The notes beneath the pieces were generated by a model. It worked only from the letters and a program-made list of their open reading frames with translations, was not told the origin of the DNA and made no database searches. The translations under genes and the position numbers were made by a program. Positions 1-8,665 of a DNA stretch of 64,000 bases are shown here, piece by piece. This DNA comes from CAYVHU01 sp964451415. GTDB lineage: Bacteria; Pseudomonadota; Alphaproteobacteria; Rhodospirillales; Magnetovibrionaceae. Location: positions 84,140 through 148,139 of the forward strand of contig CAYVHU010000007.1 of assembly GCA_964451415.1 (NCBI GenBank). The letters are read 5' to 3'. Each line of letters begins with the position of its first letter. Position 1 is the stretch's first letter.

Positions 1-69
1 ATCGCTCCAGCCGATCAAAACGACCAGAGCCGTCAAGATGAGAAGGTTTCGCTTCAAGACGGTCCGCAT
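1..69 (-). CDS. 5' end of an exported protein, possibly an M16 peptidase (partial)
   Basis: Only the first 23 codons lie in the window, read leftwards from an ATG at 67-69. They give a short basic N-terminus (MRTVLKRN) and then a hydrophobic stretch, which is the start of a signal peptide or membrane anchor. In many alphaproteobacteria the gene after lspA and the DUF3035 lipoprotein encodes a periplasmic zinc peptidase of family M16. That identity is inferred from position only, because no catalytic region is visible. No strong ribosome binding site precedes the ATG. Confidence 0.4.
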   Translation of the reverse strand, partial: MRTVLKRNLLILTALVVLIGWSD

Positions 70-196
70 TGCAAGGGGATCCCATTGTGGTCAAGAGTGG
101 GTTTCAAGGCACTGACGGTGCCAGGTTCATCCCAACGTAACTGGGAAATGGGGCAAAAAAAGGAATTCCGGGTTCACCGCCAAAGTCGAGCGAAAC

Positions 197-763
197 CTAG
201 TTGAACAGTCCCTTGAAAACGCCTTCCAGAGGCGCCTTGGGCTTGGTTTCGATCATCGGCGTCTTGCCGACATTGATGGGACGGCCCAAAGCCTGGTTTT
301 CCTGTATGCGTTTGCGTTCGTTAAGCGGATCCACCACGGTGCCGCGATTGGGGTCGTCGCCGTACATCAGTTTTTCCATGAAAGTCTGGTCTTCCTGGGC
401 GTAAATCGACGTCTCACGATCAACGATGGCGCGGATGTTGGGAACGGCATTCTGCACCCCTGCGCGCGCCAGCAACGCCGCCGTCCCCGGCGTCGCCGCC
501 GTGACCGGCGGAAGCTTGCGCGCGTTACCATTCAACAAAACCCGGCGCACCTTTTCTTGAACGTTCGCGGCCTGCTTCGTTTCCGCCGGGCTGCTGGACG
601 GCGGGCGCAGGCCATAATCCGGCGGCATGCTCAAAGGCGCACGGGTGTAAACCGAGAATTCGTCCGGCGCGACCTTGCTTTGGGTAAGTGTCTTGCTCAC
701 ATCGGAACAACCGCTCAACAGAACGACGCTCACAACGGCACAAAAGATGATTTTTGTATTCAT
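197..763 (-). CDS. DUF3035 lipoprotein, BamF-like
   Basis: A 188-residue lipoprotein. The N-terminus is a lipoprotein signal with lipobox LLSGC near residues 15-19. It is followed by a Pro-rich segment (MPPDYGLRPP near residues 46-55) that resembles the conserved BamC/BamF motif. The rest is low-complexity and probably extended. The family (DUF3035) is linked in Caulobacter to the outer-membrane beta-barrel assembly machine as BamF, so an outer-membrane inner-leaflet location is expected. It lies 67 bp downstream of lspA on the same strand, which fits co-transcription with the enzyme that would process its own signal peptide. The function is inferred from the family. Confidence 0.8.
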   Translation of the reverse strand: MNTKIIFCAVVSVVLLSGCSDVSKTLTQSKVAPDEFSVYTRAPLSMPPDYGLRPPSSSPAETKQAANVQEKVRRVLLNGNARKLPPVTAATPGTAALLARAGVQNAVPNIRAIVDRETSIYAQEDQTFMEKLMYGDDPNRGTVVDPLNERKRIQENQALGRPINVGKTPMIETKPKAPLEGVFKGLFN

Positions 764-830
764 GTCCGACTCAACTTATCGATTGCACCCAATTTCACTG
801 CGACCCGCCGAACAGCACCCCACAAAACGT

Positions 831-1340
831 CTATTTCTGCGTGTGCGAGGATACAAGCAAGGACTCCAGAACCAAAATCACCGCACCACCTGTAATCGCA
901 CTGTCGGCGACATTAAAGGCGGGCCAGTGATAGCCCAGAACGGAGACATCCAAGAAGTCGACAACAGCCCCGAATCGCAACCGGTCAATGACATTCCCTA
1001 TCGCGCCGCCGATGATAGCCCCGATCCCCAGTGCCGTCCAAAGATTTTCGGATCTCGCCAGCCACCGCGCGAAAACCAGTGAAATCACCAAGGAAAGAAC
1101 AATTAGAACCCAAGGACCCCACACCCCCAGTTCGTTAAACGCGCCAAAACTGATCCCACGATTCCACACCAAAACGATATTGAAAAACGGAAACACCTCA
1201 ATGGGGTGCGGATTTTGCGCAAACGCCATCACAATCAGCCATTTGCTGAACTGGTCCAACGCCACCAACGCTACCGCCAGAAACCACCCTTGACGTTTGA
1301 AAGAACCAGGGGGCCGACAGACTTTCTCCGGCGCATTCAT
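831..1340 (-). CDS. lspA: Lipoprotein signal peptidase (signal peptidase II)
   Basis: A 169-residue inner-membrane aspartyl protease that removes signal peptides from diacylglyceryl-modified prolipoproteins. Four hydrophobic segments are visible. Both catalytic motifs are present: GNVIDR near residue 115 and FNVADS near residue 140, each supplying one catalytic Asp. Asp-Gln-Phe-Ser-Lys after the first membrane segment is also typical of the family. The ATG overlaps the ileS stop in an ATGA arrangement (1337-1340), so translation is probably coupled. The ribF-ileS-lspA order is widely conserved. Confidence 0.96.
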   Translation of the reverse strand: MNAPEKVCRPPGSFKRQGWFLAVALVALDQFSKWLIVMAFAQNPHPIEVFPFFNIVLVWNRGISFGAFNELGVWGPWVLIVLSLVISLVFARWLARSENLWTALGIGAIIGGAIGNVIDRLRFGAVVDFLDVSVLGYHWPAFNVADSAITGGAVILVLESLLVSSHTQK

Positions 1341-4198
1341 GCAGGGACACCCGCAAGCAGTTCAGACTCCGGCGCATGAACCGCCGCGTCCGCACAGCGC
1401 CCGCAGACGGTGGGATGGTCAACATTCACACCGACATCTTCGGTTATTTTCCAACAGCGCGCGCATTTCTCGCCGACAGCCGGCGCAGACACGACCCCCA
1501 CACCGGGAACATCATCGAGGACAAACGCACCATCCGGGCTTTCGCCTTCAATCAACTCAAGTCCCGATGTAATGGCGATCTCCGCCAGATCCAGTCCCCT
1601 CAGAGCTTCTGCATACTCATGTGCAACATAGACCACCGGCGCAGCCTGAAGGCTGGACCCAATGCGTTTTTCAGCGCGCTCGATTTCCAAAGCGCCGGTG
1701 ACGACGCGCCGCAACGCGCGCACTTTAACCCACTTGGCGGCCAGAACGTCGTTGCGCCATTCATCGGGCGTGTCGGGAAACAGGCGCAGGTGAACGCTGT
1801 CGTCTACGGACGGGAAACGTGTCAACCAGGCTTCTTCGGCGGTGAAGCAGATGAACGGGGCCAACCATGCGCTTAAACGATTGAAAACTTCGTCCAGCAC
1901 CGTCCTCGCGGCGCGGCGCAGGGTCGAATCAAAGCGTTCGCAATAGAGTGTGTCCTTACGAATATCGAAATAAAAGGCACTTAAATCCACCGTGCAGAAC
2001 TGGTTGATCTCGCTGAACAGGGCATGAAACTGGTAGGTGTTGCAGGCCTCGCGCACCTTGGCGTCCATATCCCAAAGACGATGCAGGACCCAACGTTCCA
2101 GTTCCGGCATTTGCGCGAAATCAAGACGTTCGCGGTCTTCAAAGCCGTTCAAATTACCCAGCAGATAACGCAGCGTGTTACGCAAACGGCGATAAACATC
2201 GGCGTGGCTTTTCAAAATGTCGGGGCCAACGCGCAAGTCTTCGGAATAATCGGACCCCACCACCCAGAGGCGTAAAATATCCGCGCCGTACTGTTTCATG
2301 ACCTGCTCTGGCGGAATGTCGTTGCCCAGCGACTTCGACATCTTCATCCCGTCTTGGTTGAGCAAAAAACCGTGAGTCAGGATTGTGTCGTAGGGCGCGC
2401 GGCCTCGCGTACCACAACTTTCCAAAAGCGAGCTCTGGAACCAGCCGCGATGTTGATCGGACCCTTCCAGATACAAATCCGCCGGCCACTTGAGATCGTC
2501 ACGCCGTTCCAGCACAAAGCCGTGGGTGCACCCAGAATCGAACCACACATCCAAAATATCATCGACCTTATCAAAGTCTTCGATCTTGTACGCATCGCCC
2601 AGAAACGTTTGCGGATCATAGGTGAACCAGGCGTCCGAACCGTCCTTTTCAAAGGCCGCAACAATGCGATCCATAACCGCCTGATCGCGCAACGGCTCAC
2701 CACTTTGCTTGTTCACAAACACCGCAATGGGGACGCCCCAGGCGCGCTGGCGCGAGACGCACCAGTCGGGGCGTTCCGACACCATCGCGTTCAGACGCGT
2801 GCGCCCCTTGGCGGGAACAAAGGTGGTGTCCTCAATCGCCTTCAAGGCTTTTTCGCGCAAGTTCGTCTTGTCCATGGAGATGAACCACTGCGGCGTGTTA
2901 CGAAAAATAACAGGAGCCTTGGAACGCCACGAATGGGGATAACTGTGTTCGATCAGGCCTTTGGCCAGAACCATGCCCAGTTCGTTCAGCTTTTCCAGAA
3001 CCGCTTTGTTGGCCGGAAAGCGAGTCTTTTTCTTTTTCGCATCGAAAAGCAAAACCGGCACACCTTCGAACATCGGGACCTGCTGCGTATAGGTCCCGTC
3101 GTCGGCAACGGTATCGGGAATGGTGATGCCGTTGGCGACACCAAGCTCCCAGTCATCCTGACCATGACCCGGCGCAATGTGCACCACGCCGGTACCGGCC
3201 TCAAGGGTCACAAAATCACCCTTGAGTGCGGGCACGTCAAAATCGTATCCGTGATCCGCAAACGGGTGTTTGCACACCACACCTTCAAGCCCTTTGTGGG
3301 TGGTCAGTTCAACCCAGTTCGTAATGCCCGCGTCCTCGGCAACCCGTTCGGCCAGGCCCTGGGCCACGATCAACTTTTCACCCACCCGCGCCAGCGCATC
3401 CTCCGCCACCGCTTTGACTTCGTAAACGCCATAATCGAAATCGCCATAGGCCACCGCACGGTTGGCGGGCAGTGTCCACGGGGTCGTGGTCCAGATGACC
3501 ACGCAAGCGCCTTCCATTTCCGCAATGGGGGCCTCGGCCACGGGGAAACGCACATGGACGGTTTGCGAGACGACATCGTGGTATTCGACTTCCGCTTCGG
3601 CCAGCGCCGTCTTTTCCACCACCGACCACATCACCGGCTTCGCGCCTTTATAAAGAGAGCCGTCCATGAGGAACTTGCCCAATTCAGCCACAATAAAGGC
3701 TTCGGAGGCATAGGCCATGGTGGCGTACGGGTGGTCCCAGTCGCCCACCAGACCGAGGCGCTGGAATTCCTCACGTTGAATGTCGATCCATTTTTGAGCG
3801 AATTCGCGGCATTCGTGGCGGAACTCGACGACATCAACCTCGTCCTTGTCCTTGCCGGCGGCGCGGTATTTTTCCTCGATCTTCCATTCGATGGGCAGGC
3901 CGTGGCAGTCCCAGCCGGGGACGTAATTGGAATCGGCCCCCATCATCTGCTTTGAGCGCACGATCACGTCTTTCAGGATTTTGTTCAGCGCATGACCGAT
4001 GTGCAGGTGCCCATTGGCGTAGGGAGGACCGTCGTGCAGCACGAACGGATCGCGTCCCTTCCCGGCTTCTCGCAGGCGATCATAAAGGCCTAGCGCCGCC
4101 CAGCGTTGCAGGATTTCCGGTTCGCGTTTGGGAAGCCCCGCGCGCATGGGGAAATCCGTGCGCGGCAGAAACACCGTATCTTTATAGTCCGTACTCAT
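1337..4198 (-). CDS. ileS: Isoleucyl-tRNA synthetase
   Basis: A 953-residue class I aminoacyl-tRNA synthetase that charges tRNA-Ile and hydrolyses mischarged Val in its editing domain. The HIGH signature (HLHIGH) is near residue 64 and the KMSKS loop is intact (GMKMSKSLGN) in the second half. The CP1 editing insertion lies between them. The C-terminus carries a zinc-binding pair of CxxC motifs (CARC and CGRC), as in bacterial IleS. Length is normal for the family. It starts 49 bp after the ribF stop and overlaps lspA by four bases, which indicates a ribF-ileS-lspA transcription unit. Confidence 0.98.
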   Translation of the reverse strand: MSTDYKDTVFLPRTDFPMRAGLPKREPEILQRWAALGLYDRLREAGKGRDPFVLHDGPPYANGHLHIGHALNKILKDVIVRSKQMMGADSNYVPGWDCHGLPIEWKIEEKYRAAGKDKDEVDVVEFRHECREFAQKWIDIQREEFQRLGLVGDWDHPYATMAYASEAFIVAELGKFLMDGSLYKGAKPVMWSVVEKTALAEAEVEYHDVVSQTVHVRFPVAEAPIAEMEGACVVIWTTTPWTLPANRAVAYGDFDYGVYEVKAVAEDALARVGEKLIVAQGLAERVAEDAGITNWVELTTHKGLEGVVCKHPFADHGYDFDVPALKGDFVTLEAGTGVVHIAPGHGQDDWELGVANGITIPDTVADDGTYTQQVPMFEGVPVLLFDAKKKKTRFPANKAVLEKLNELGMVLAKGLIEHSYPHSWRSKAPVIFRNTPQWFISMDKTNLREKALKAIEDTTFVPAKGRTRLNAMVSERPDWCVSRQRAWGVPIAVFVNKQSGEPLRDQAVMDRIVAAFEKDGSDAWFTYDPQTFLGDAYKIEDFDKVDDILDVWFDSGCTHGFVLERRDDLKWPADLYLEGSDQHRGWFQSSLLESCGTRGRAPYDTILTHGFLLNQDGMKMSKSLGNDIPPEQVMKQYGADILRLWVVGSDYSEDLRVGPDILKSHADVYRRLRNTLRYLLGNLNGFEDRERLDFAQMPELERWVLHRLWDMDAKVREACNTYQFHALFSEINQFCTVDLSAFYFDIRKDTLYCERFDSTLRRAARTVLDEVFNRLSAWLAPFICFTAEEAWLTRFPSVDDSVHLRLFPDTPDEWRNDVLAAKWVKVRALRRVVTGALEIERAEKRIGSSLQAAPVVYVAHEYAEALRGLDLAEIAITSGLELIEGESPDGAFVLDDVPGVGVVSAPAVGEKCARCWKITEDVGVNVDHPTVCGRCADAAVHAPESELLAGVPA

Positions 4199-4246
4199 AA
4201 TATCCCGATCGACTCAAACCTTATCAATCCAAACAAGGGAGCTGTT

Positions 4247-5194
4247 TTAGCGCGCTTTGCCAAGGATTTCCTTAGCTATTTTGCAATCTTGTATAATTTG
4301 CGTCTTGAGCGCGTCGAGACCGTCGAATTTTTTCTCTTCGCGCAGGTATTCGACCAACCGCACGCGCAGATGTTTGCCGTAAAGATTGCCGGAAAAGCCG
4401 AATAGATGCGCTTCCAAAACCACATCGTGATCGCCATCGAAGGTGGGGCGACGGCCGACGTTGGCGACACCGTTCCACCACCGCATTTCGCTCCCTTGGT
4501 CCTCACCGGCTTGAATGGCGTACACCCCCAAAGCAGGCCGTAAAAATTCGCCCAAATGAAGATTGGCGGTGGGAAACCCCAATGTGCGGCCTCGCGCATC
4601 ACCATGCTCGACGCGGCCTTCCAACTCGAACGTACGCCCTAAAACGTGTTCGGCCCCGTGCACATCACCGGCTTTCAGGCATTCGCGAATGCGTGTCGAG
4701 GAATAAATGACATCGTTTTCATCCGCAACCTTGGACACCGCCGTAAAGCCAAAACCACTCTTGCGCCCCATATGCAGCAGCATATCGCAATCGCCGAGAC
4801 GCCTCTGGCCGAAACGAAAATCATATCCCGCCACCACATGGCTCGCGCCAAGCCCCTTGACGATGACGTCATCGACAAAATCTTCCGCACTGAGGGCCGC
4901 GAACTCGAAATCAAAGTGCTGGATCAAAAGTTCATCCACGCCCATGGCTTCGATCAAATGGGTTTTCATGCGCATGGTGGTGAGACGAAACGGCGTGCAG
5001 TCCGGTTTGAACACGGCGTTGGGGTGCGGTTCGAACGTCATCACCGCCCACGGCTTTTGCGCCGCGTGGGCTAAGGATCCGGCTTCGGCGATCACCGCTT
5101 GGTGGCCCTTGTGCAACCCATCGAAATTACCGATGGCGACAATGGCGCCCTTGGCATCCGCGGGCAGGTCCGTGTAATGTCTGAAAATACGCAT
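4247..5194 (-). CDS. ribF: Bifunctional riboflavin kinase / FAD synthetase
   Basis: About 315 residues. It phosphorylates riboflavin to FMN and adenylylates FMN to FAD in the cytoplasm. The N-terminal nucleotidyltransferase domain shows AIGNFDGLHKGH (the HxGH-type motif) near the start and the family's conserved GYDFRFG motif. The C-terminal flavokinase domain contains RGRTLGFPTANL and ends in a typical helix. I chose the internal ATG at 5192-5194 (MRIFRHYTD), because that is where family similarity begins. The frame stays open to a GTG at 5248, but those extra 18 residues look unconserved. Downstream are ileS and lspA. Confidence 0.94.
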   Translation of the reverse strand: MRIFRHYTDLPADAKGAIVAIGNFDGLHKGHQAVIAEAGSLAHAAQKPWAVMTFEPHPNAVFKPDCTPFRLTTMRMKTHLIEAMGVDELLIQHFDFEFAALSAEDFVDDVIVKGLGASHVVAGYDFRFGQRRLGDCDMLLHMGRKSGFGFTAVSKVADENDVIYSSTRIRECLKAGDVHGAEHVLGRTFELEGRVEHGDARGRTLGFPTANLHLGEFLRPALGVYAIQAGEDQGSEMRWWNGVANVGRRPTFDGDHDVVLEAHLFGFSGNLYGKHLRVRLVEYLREEKKFDGLDALKTQIIQDCKIAKEILGKAR

Positions 5195-5283
5195 GGCGCG
5201 AAAGGTGCCGTCCGCTGCGCCCCGGGTCAAGAAAAAAGCGTGTCCCACACTTCCAAAACGCGCGCCTGTAATGTGCGCGACGT

Positions 5284-6417
5284 TTATCGCGTCCGATCCA
5301 GAAGCGCCATATCGTCGCGATGCACCAGTTCGTCGCGGCCCCTGAATCCCAGAATCGTTTCGATCTGCCTTGAGTTCTTGCCGCTGATTTTTTGCGCATC
5401 AGCGGAAGAATAAGCGCTTAAGCCCCGGGCCCGTTCCTGACCATCCACACCCTTGATCACCACGGCATCGCCTTTGTTGAAACGGCCTTCCACCCCCACC
5501 ACACCGATGGGCAATAGGCTTTTTCCCATCTGCAAGGCCTTCAACGCCCCTCCATCGCAAACGTAGGCGCCCACGGGTTGAAGGGCGCTGGCAATCCAGC
5601 GCTTGCGGGCCCGCGCCGGCGTTTGAGAGGGGGTAAACCAGGTGGCCCGCGCACCATCTTCCAGACGTTTGACGGGATTGCCCCCTTCCCCCCTGGCAAT
5701 CGCCATGGCGCAACCGTTCATCAAGCAGATCTTGGCCGCCGCCAGTTTGGTCACCATACCGCCCGATCCGTGAGACGTGCCGGAACCGCCCGCCATGGCC
5801 TCGATTTCAGGCGTGATGGCCTCAAGGCTGGCGATGTGCTCGCCCCCGCCCGCCTCAAGATTGGGGTCAACACTGTAAAGACCGTCTATGTCCGATAACA
5901 AAACCAAAACGTCGGCCCCGGCCATGGCGGCGATGCGCGCCGCCAGACGGTCGTTATCGCCAAAACGGATTTCGTCGGTGGCCACCGTATCGTTTTCGTT
6001 GATCAGGGGGACGGCTCCATGTCTTAAAATGGCGTTGAGGGTATCGCGGACATTGAGAAACCGCCGCCGGCTTTCGGTGTCGTCCAACGTCACCAGCATC
6101 TGCGCCACGGTGATGTCATGATGACCCAAAACGTCCTGATAGACGTGGGCCAGACGAATTTGCCCGGTGGCGGCGGCGGCCTGTTTATCTTCCAGCGTCA
6201 ACACCCCGTCGGACAATCCCAGTGAGCGTCGCCCCACCGCGATGGCGCCGCTGGACACCAAAATGACATCCTGACCACGTTTTTTCAGACGCTCAACGTC
6301 GTCAGCCAGGGCCTCCAGCCACTGACGATGAACGGTGCCGCGCGCCTCGTCCACCAACAAGGCCGAACCGATCTTGATGACAACGCGTTTGGCATGCGCC
6401 AGCCGTTCGGCGGTCAT
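5284..6417 (-). CDS. proB: Glutamate 5-kinase with PUA domain
   Basis: A 377-residue enzyme that phosphorylates glutamate for proline biosynthesis. The N-terminal amino-acid kinase fold starts with VVIKIGSALL and contains SSGAIAVG and a substrate-loop NENDTV motif. The C-terminal PUA domain begins near residue 280 (RKRWIASAL). Its ATG overlaps the obg stop as ATGA (6414-6417), so obg and proB are probably translationally coupled. ProB is normally feedback-inhibited by proline through the kinase domain. Pairing with obg is common in alphaproteobacteria. Confidence 0.96.
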   Translation of the reverse strand: MTAERLAHAKRVVIKIGSALLVDEARGTVHRQWLEALADDVERLKKRGQDVILVSSGAIAVGRRSLGLSDGVLTLEDKQAAAATGQIRLAHVYQDVLGHHDITVAQMLVTLDDTESRRRFLNVRDTLNAILRHGAVPLINENDTVATDEIRFGDNDRLAARIAAMAGADVLVLLSDIDGLYSVDPNLEAGGGEHIASLEAITPEIEAMAGGSGTSHGSGGMVTKLAAAKICLMNGCAMAIARGEGGNPVKRLEDGARATWFTPSQTPARARKRWIASALQPVGAYVCDGGALKALQMGKSLLPIGVVGVEGRFNKGDAVVIKGVDGQERARGLSAYSSADAQKISGKNSRQIETILGFRGRDELVHRDDMALLDRTR

Positions 6418-7460
6418 AGCTGAAAGTCCCCCTCTTCCTCCCGTTCACTTTCGCTTTCAATTTCGCGGGCGCGGACGGCGCGAACCTCATCGAACAGGCG
6501 GTCCATAACCGCCTCAACACCCGTCCCCGCGATCCCGGACATGGTGAAAACATCATGTCCCAAAGCCTGCTCAAGAACGGCCTTTTTTTCCGCGATGACG
6601 TCATCGCTCAACGCATCACACTTGTTGAGCGCCACAATCTCGGTCTTGTTTTGCAAAACGGATCCATAAGCGTCAAGCTCTGTGCGCACGGTGGCGTAAT
6701 TGGCGACCACATCTTCCGCCGTCGCGTCGATAAGATGCAACAAAGCCCCGCAGCGTTCCACATGGCCTAAAAACCGGGTGCCAAGGCCATGGCCTTCACT
6801 GGCCCCCGCGATGAGACCGGGGATATCGGCAATGACCATTTCCGCATCGCGACGGCGCACCACCCCTAAATTGGGGTGAAGCGTGGTGAAGGGATAATCC
6901 GCGATCTTGGGCCGCGCGCGTGAGACGACGGAAATAAACGTGGATTTACCCGCGTTGGGCAGGCCCACCAGACCGACGTCGGCAATCAGCTTCAGGCGCA
7001 GCCATATCCACATTTCTTCGCCCACGCCCCCGGGGTCCGTACGCCGCGGCGCACGGTTGGTCGATGACTTGAACTGCGCGTTGCCGCGTCCAGGGCCCCC
7101 ACCACGCAATAACATTACGCGTTGACCGATCCGGGTCAAATCAGCCAGCACGGTTTGCTGATCTTCGCCCAGCACCTGTGTGCCGCGCGGCAGTTTCAAG
7201 ATGATGTCCTCACCCCCAGCGCCGGTGCGGTCCTTGCCCATGCCGTGGTGGCCGCGCTGGGCCTTGAAGTGCTGTTGGTAACGATAGTCGATCAAGGTGT
7301 TGAGGCCCTCGACACATTCCAGCACGACATCGCCGCCGCGCCCGCCGTTGCCACCGTCCGGGCCGCCGAATTCGGCGCACTTTTCACGTCGAAACGACAT
7401 GCAGCCATCGCCACCATCGCCGCTTTTGACATAGACCTTGGCCTGGTCGAGAAATTTCAT
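6414..7460 (-). CDS. obg: Obg-family GTPase (ribosome maturation)
   Basis: A 348-residue Obg GTPase that associates with the large ribosomal subunit. The glycine-rich Obg fold occupies roughly residues 1-158. The G domain follows, with G1 GLPNAGKST, G3 DIPGLIAGA and G4 NKCD. A short acidic tail ends the protein (SESEREEEGDF), as in other Obg proteins. The gene follows rplU-rpmA on the same strand, the usual order, but a strong hairpin lies between rpmA and obg, so some transcripts probably stop before it. It overlaps proB by four bases. Confidence 0.96.
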   Translation of the reverse strand: MKFLDQAKVYVKSGDGGDGCMSFRREKCAEFGGPDGGNGGRGGDVVLECVEGLNTLIDYRYQQHFKAQRGHHGMGKDRTGAGGEDIILKLPRGTQVLGEDQQTVLADLTRIGQRVMLLRGGGPGRGNAQFKSSTNRAPRRTDPGGVGEEMWIWLRLKLIADVGLVGLPNAGKSTFISVVSRARPKIADYPFTTLHPNLGVVRRRDAEMVIADIPGLIAGASEGHGLGTRFLGHVERCGALLHLIDATAEDVVANYATVRTELDAYGSVLQNKTEIVALNKCDALSDDVIAEKKAVLEQALGHDVFTMSGIAGTGVEAVMDRLFDEVRAVRAREIESESEREEEGDFQL

Positions 7461-7485
7461 GGAATGGAAGCCTTAACACACACGA

Positions 7486-7517
7486 GAAAAGGGAATGGCC
7501 CGTGCCATTCCCTTTTC
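7486..7517 (-). terminator. Hairpin terminator after rplU-rpmA
   Basis: A perfect 14-bp inverted repeat (7486-7499 against 7504-7517) with a 4-base loop. On the minus strand it ends in CCCTTTTC, so it can act as a rho-independent terminator or attenuator between rpmA and obg. It is symmetrical and T-rich at both ends. I infer that it lowers obg-proB expression relative to the ribosomal protein genes. Confidence 0.7.
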
Positions 7518-7561
7518 AAAAACTCAATTGAGCCTAAAGAATGCGGACCCTAAAGAACGCT

Positions 7562-7816
7562 TCAGAGCGCCGGCTCCACACCCACGACGGTGCGGCCCTT
7601 TTTCTCACAAAAGGCCACCCGCCCTTCGACCAATGCGAAGATGGTGTGATCCTTGCCGATGCCAACGTTCTCACCGGGGTGATACTTGGTGCCACGCTGG
7701 CGAATGATGATGTTGCCGGGAATGACAACCTGACCACCAAATTTCTTCACACCCAGACGACGGCCCGCGGTATCGCGGCCATTGCGGGAGCTACCACCTG
7801 CTTTTTTATGTGCCAT
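7562..7816 (-). CDS. rpmA: 50S ribosomal protein L27
   Basis: An 84-residue protein of normal L27 length. It begins MAHKKAGGSSRNGRD, so the flexible N-terminal arm that reaches the peptidyl transferase centre is present without the cleavable extension seen in Firmicutes. It lies six bases after the rplU stop in the universal rplU-rpmA pair. Nothing unusual was seen. Confidence 0.97.
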   Translation of the reverse strand: MAHKKAGGSSRNGRDTAGRRLGVKKFGGQVVIPGNIIIRQRGTKYHPGENVGIGKDHTIFALVEGRVAFCEKKGRTVVGVEPAL

Positions 7817-7822
7817 GGATCG

Positions 7823-8269
7823 TTACTCCTTTTCAGCCGCAGGCTTTTTGGCCTTCGGTTTTTCCGTCTTGGTTTTTTCAACTTTAGGCGCTTCCGTCTT
7901 GGCGGCAGCCTTTTTGGGCGCGGCCTTCTTGGCGGCGGCCTTCGGCTTGGCACCGGTGGCGCTGATGGCGGTGATTTTCACCAAGGTCAGATCCTGACGA
8001 TGACCGTTCTTGCGCCGGGAATTCTGCCGACGGCGCTTTTTAAAGATGATGATCTTCTCGCCGCGGGTCTGACGGACGACCTCACCGAACACGGCGGCCT
8101 TGTCAATCAGCGGGGTGCCGACGGTGGGGGCCTTGCCGTCTTCACCGATCATTAAAACGTCTTTGAATTCAATGGCGGCACCGGAGTCACCCGCCAGCTT
8201 TTCGACGACCAGTACGTCGTCGGGGGCAACACGGTACTGCTTGCCGCCGGTTTTGATCACTGCGAACAT
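7823..8269 (-). CDS. rplU: 50S ribosomal protein L21 with Lys/Ala-rich C-terminal tail
   Basis: 148 residues. The first 105 or so are a standard L21, with KTGGKQYRVAPDD at the start and the KKRRRQNSRRKNGHRQ RNA-binding segment. After residue 105 comes a low-complexity tail of AAKKAAPKK-type and KTEKPKAKK repeats, which nearly doubles the positive charge. Tails of this kind recur in alphaproteobacterial L21. Transcription is probably driven by the promoter at 8420-8447, leaving a leader of about 145 nt. Confidence 0.96.
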   Translation of the reverse strand: MFAVIKTGGKQYRVAPDDVLVVEKLAGDSGAAIEFKDVLMIGEDGKAPTVGTPLIDKAAVFGEVVRQTRGEKIIIFKKRRRQNSRRKNGHRQDLTLVKITAISATGAKPKAAAKKAAPKKAAAKTEAPKVEKTKTEKPKAKKPAAEKE

Positions 8270-8419
8270 GGTTTTGTTCTCTTTTTATCTCCGCGTCCTG
8301 CGGCGTCGCCCGTCTCAAACTTCGAAGACGGCGAACTTGCACGGCTCCATGGGAGCCAGCCTCGAACTGCGCATTATAAACCCCCGAGGCACACAAAGCC
8401 CACGGGCCGGAAAGGCGGC

Positions 8420-8447
8420 AATATACCCGCAAAAGCGCGGAAGTCAA
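8420..8447 (-). promoter_or_regulatory. Sigma-70-type promoter for rplU-rpmA, with structured leader
   Basis: On the minus strand a TTGACT -35 box (8442-8447) is separated by 16 bases from a TATATT -10 box (8420-8425). The predicted 5' leader down to the rplU ATG at 8269 is about 145 nt. It contains a GGCTCC/GGAGCC hairpin and a CCGTCT/AGACGG hairpin. A second TATAAT occurs near 8376 but lacks a good -35. The intergenic stretch 8270-8665 holds no other gene that I can support. Confidence 0.6.
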
Positions 8448-8665
8448 GGGCTGTGCGGGCAAGACACCAAGCGAAACATCCGATTCAGATTTAAGACTTT
8501 CAGTCCCACGCCGACGAACCACCGAGTTGATGGCTTTATCCCATTGATCTTCCTGATCCGCTTAATCTTCCTGGCGATCAATCATTCCGAACGGTACAAT
8601 CACAAGTACACCACATAAGCAACCACAGATCCGATGTGAAACGCGCGCAATATAAGAAGAAAAAC

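Noticed and set aside
2354..3955. 533-codon open frame on the plus strand
   Set aside because: It is antisense to ileS, whose motifs are complete; the frame is a composition effect of high-GC coding DNA.
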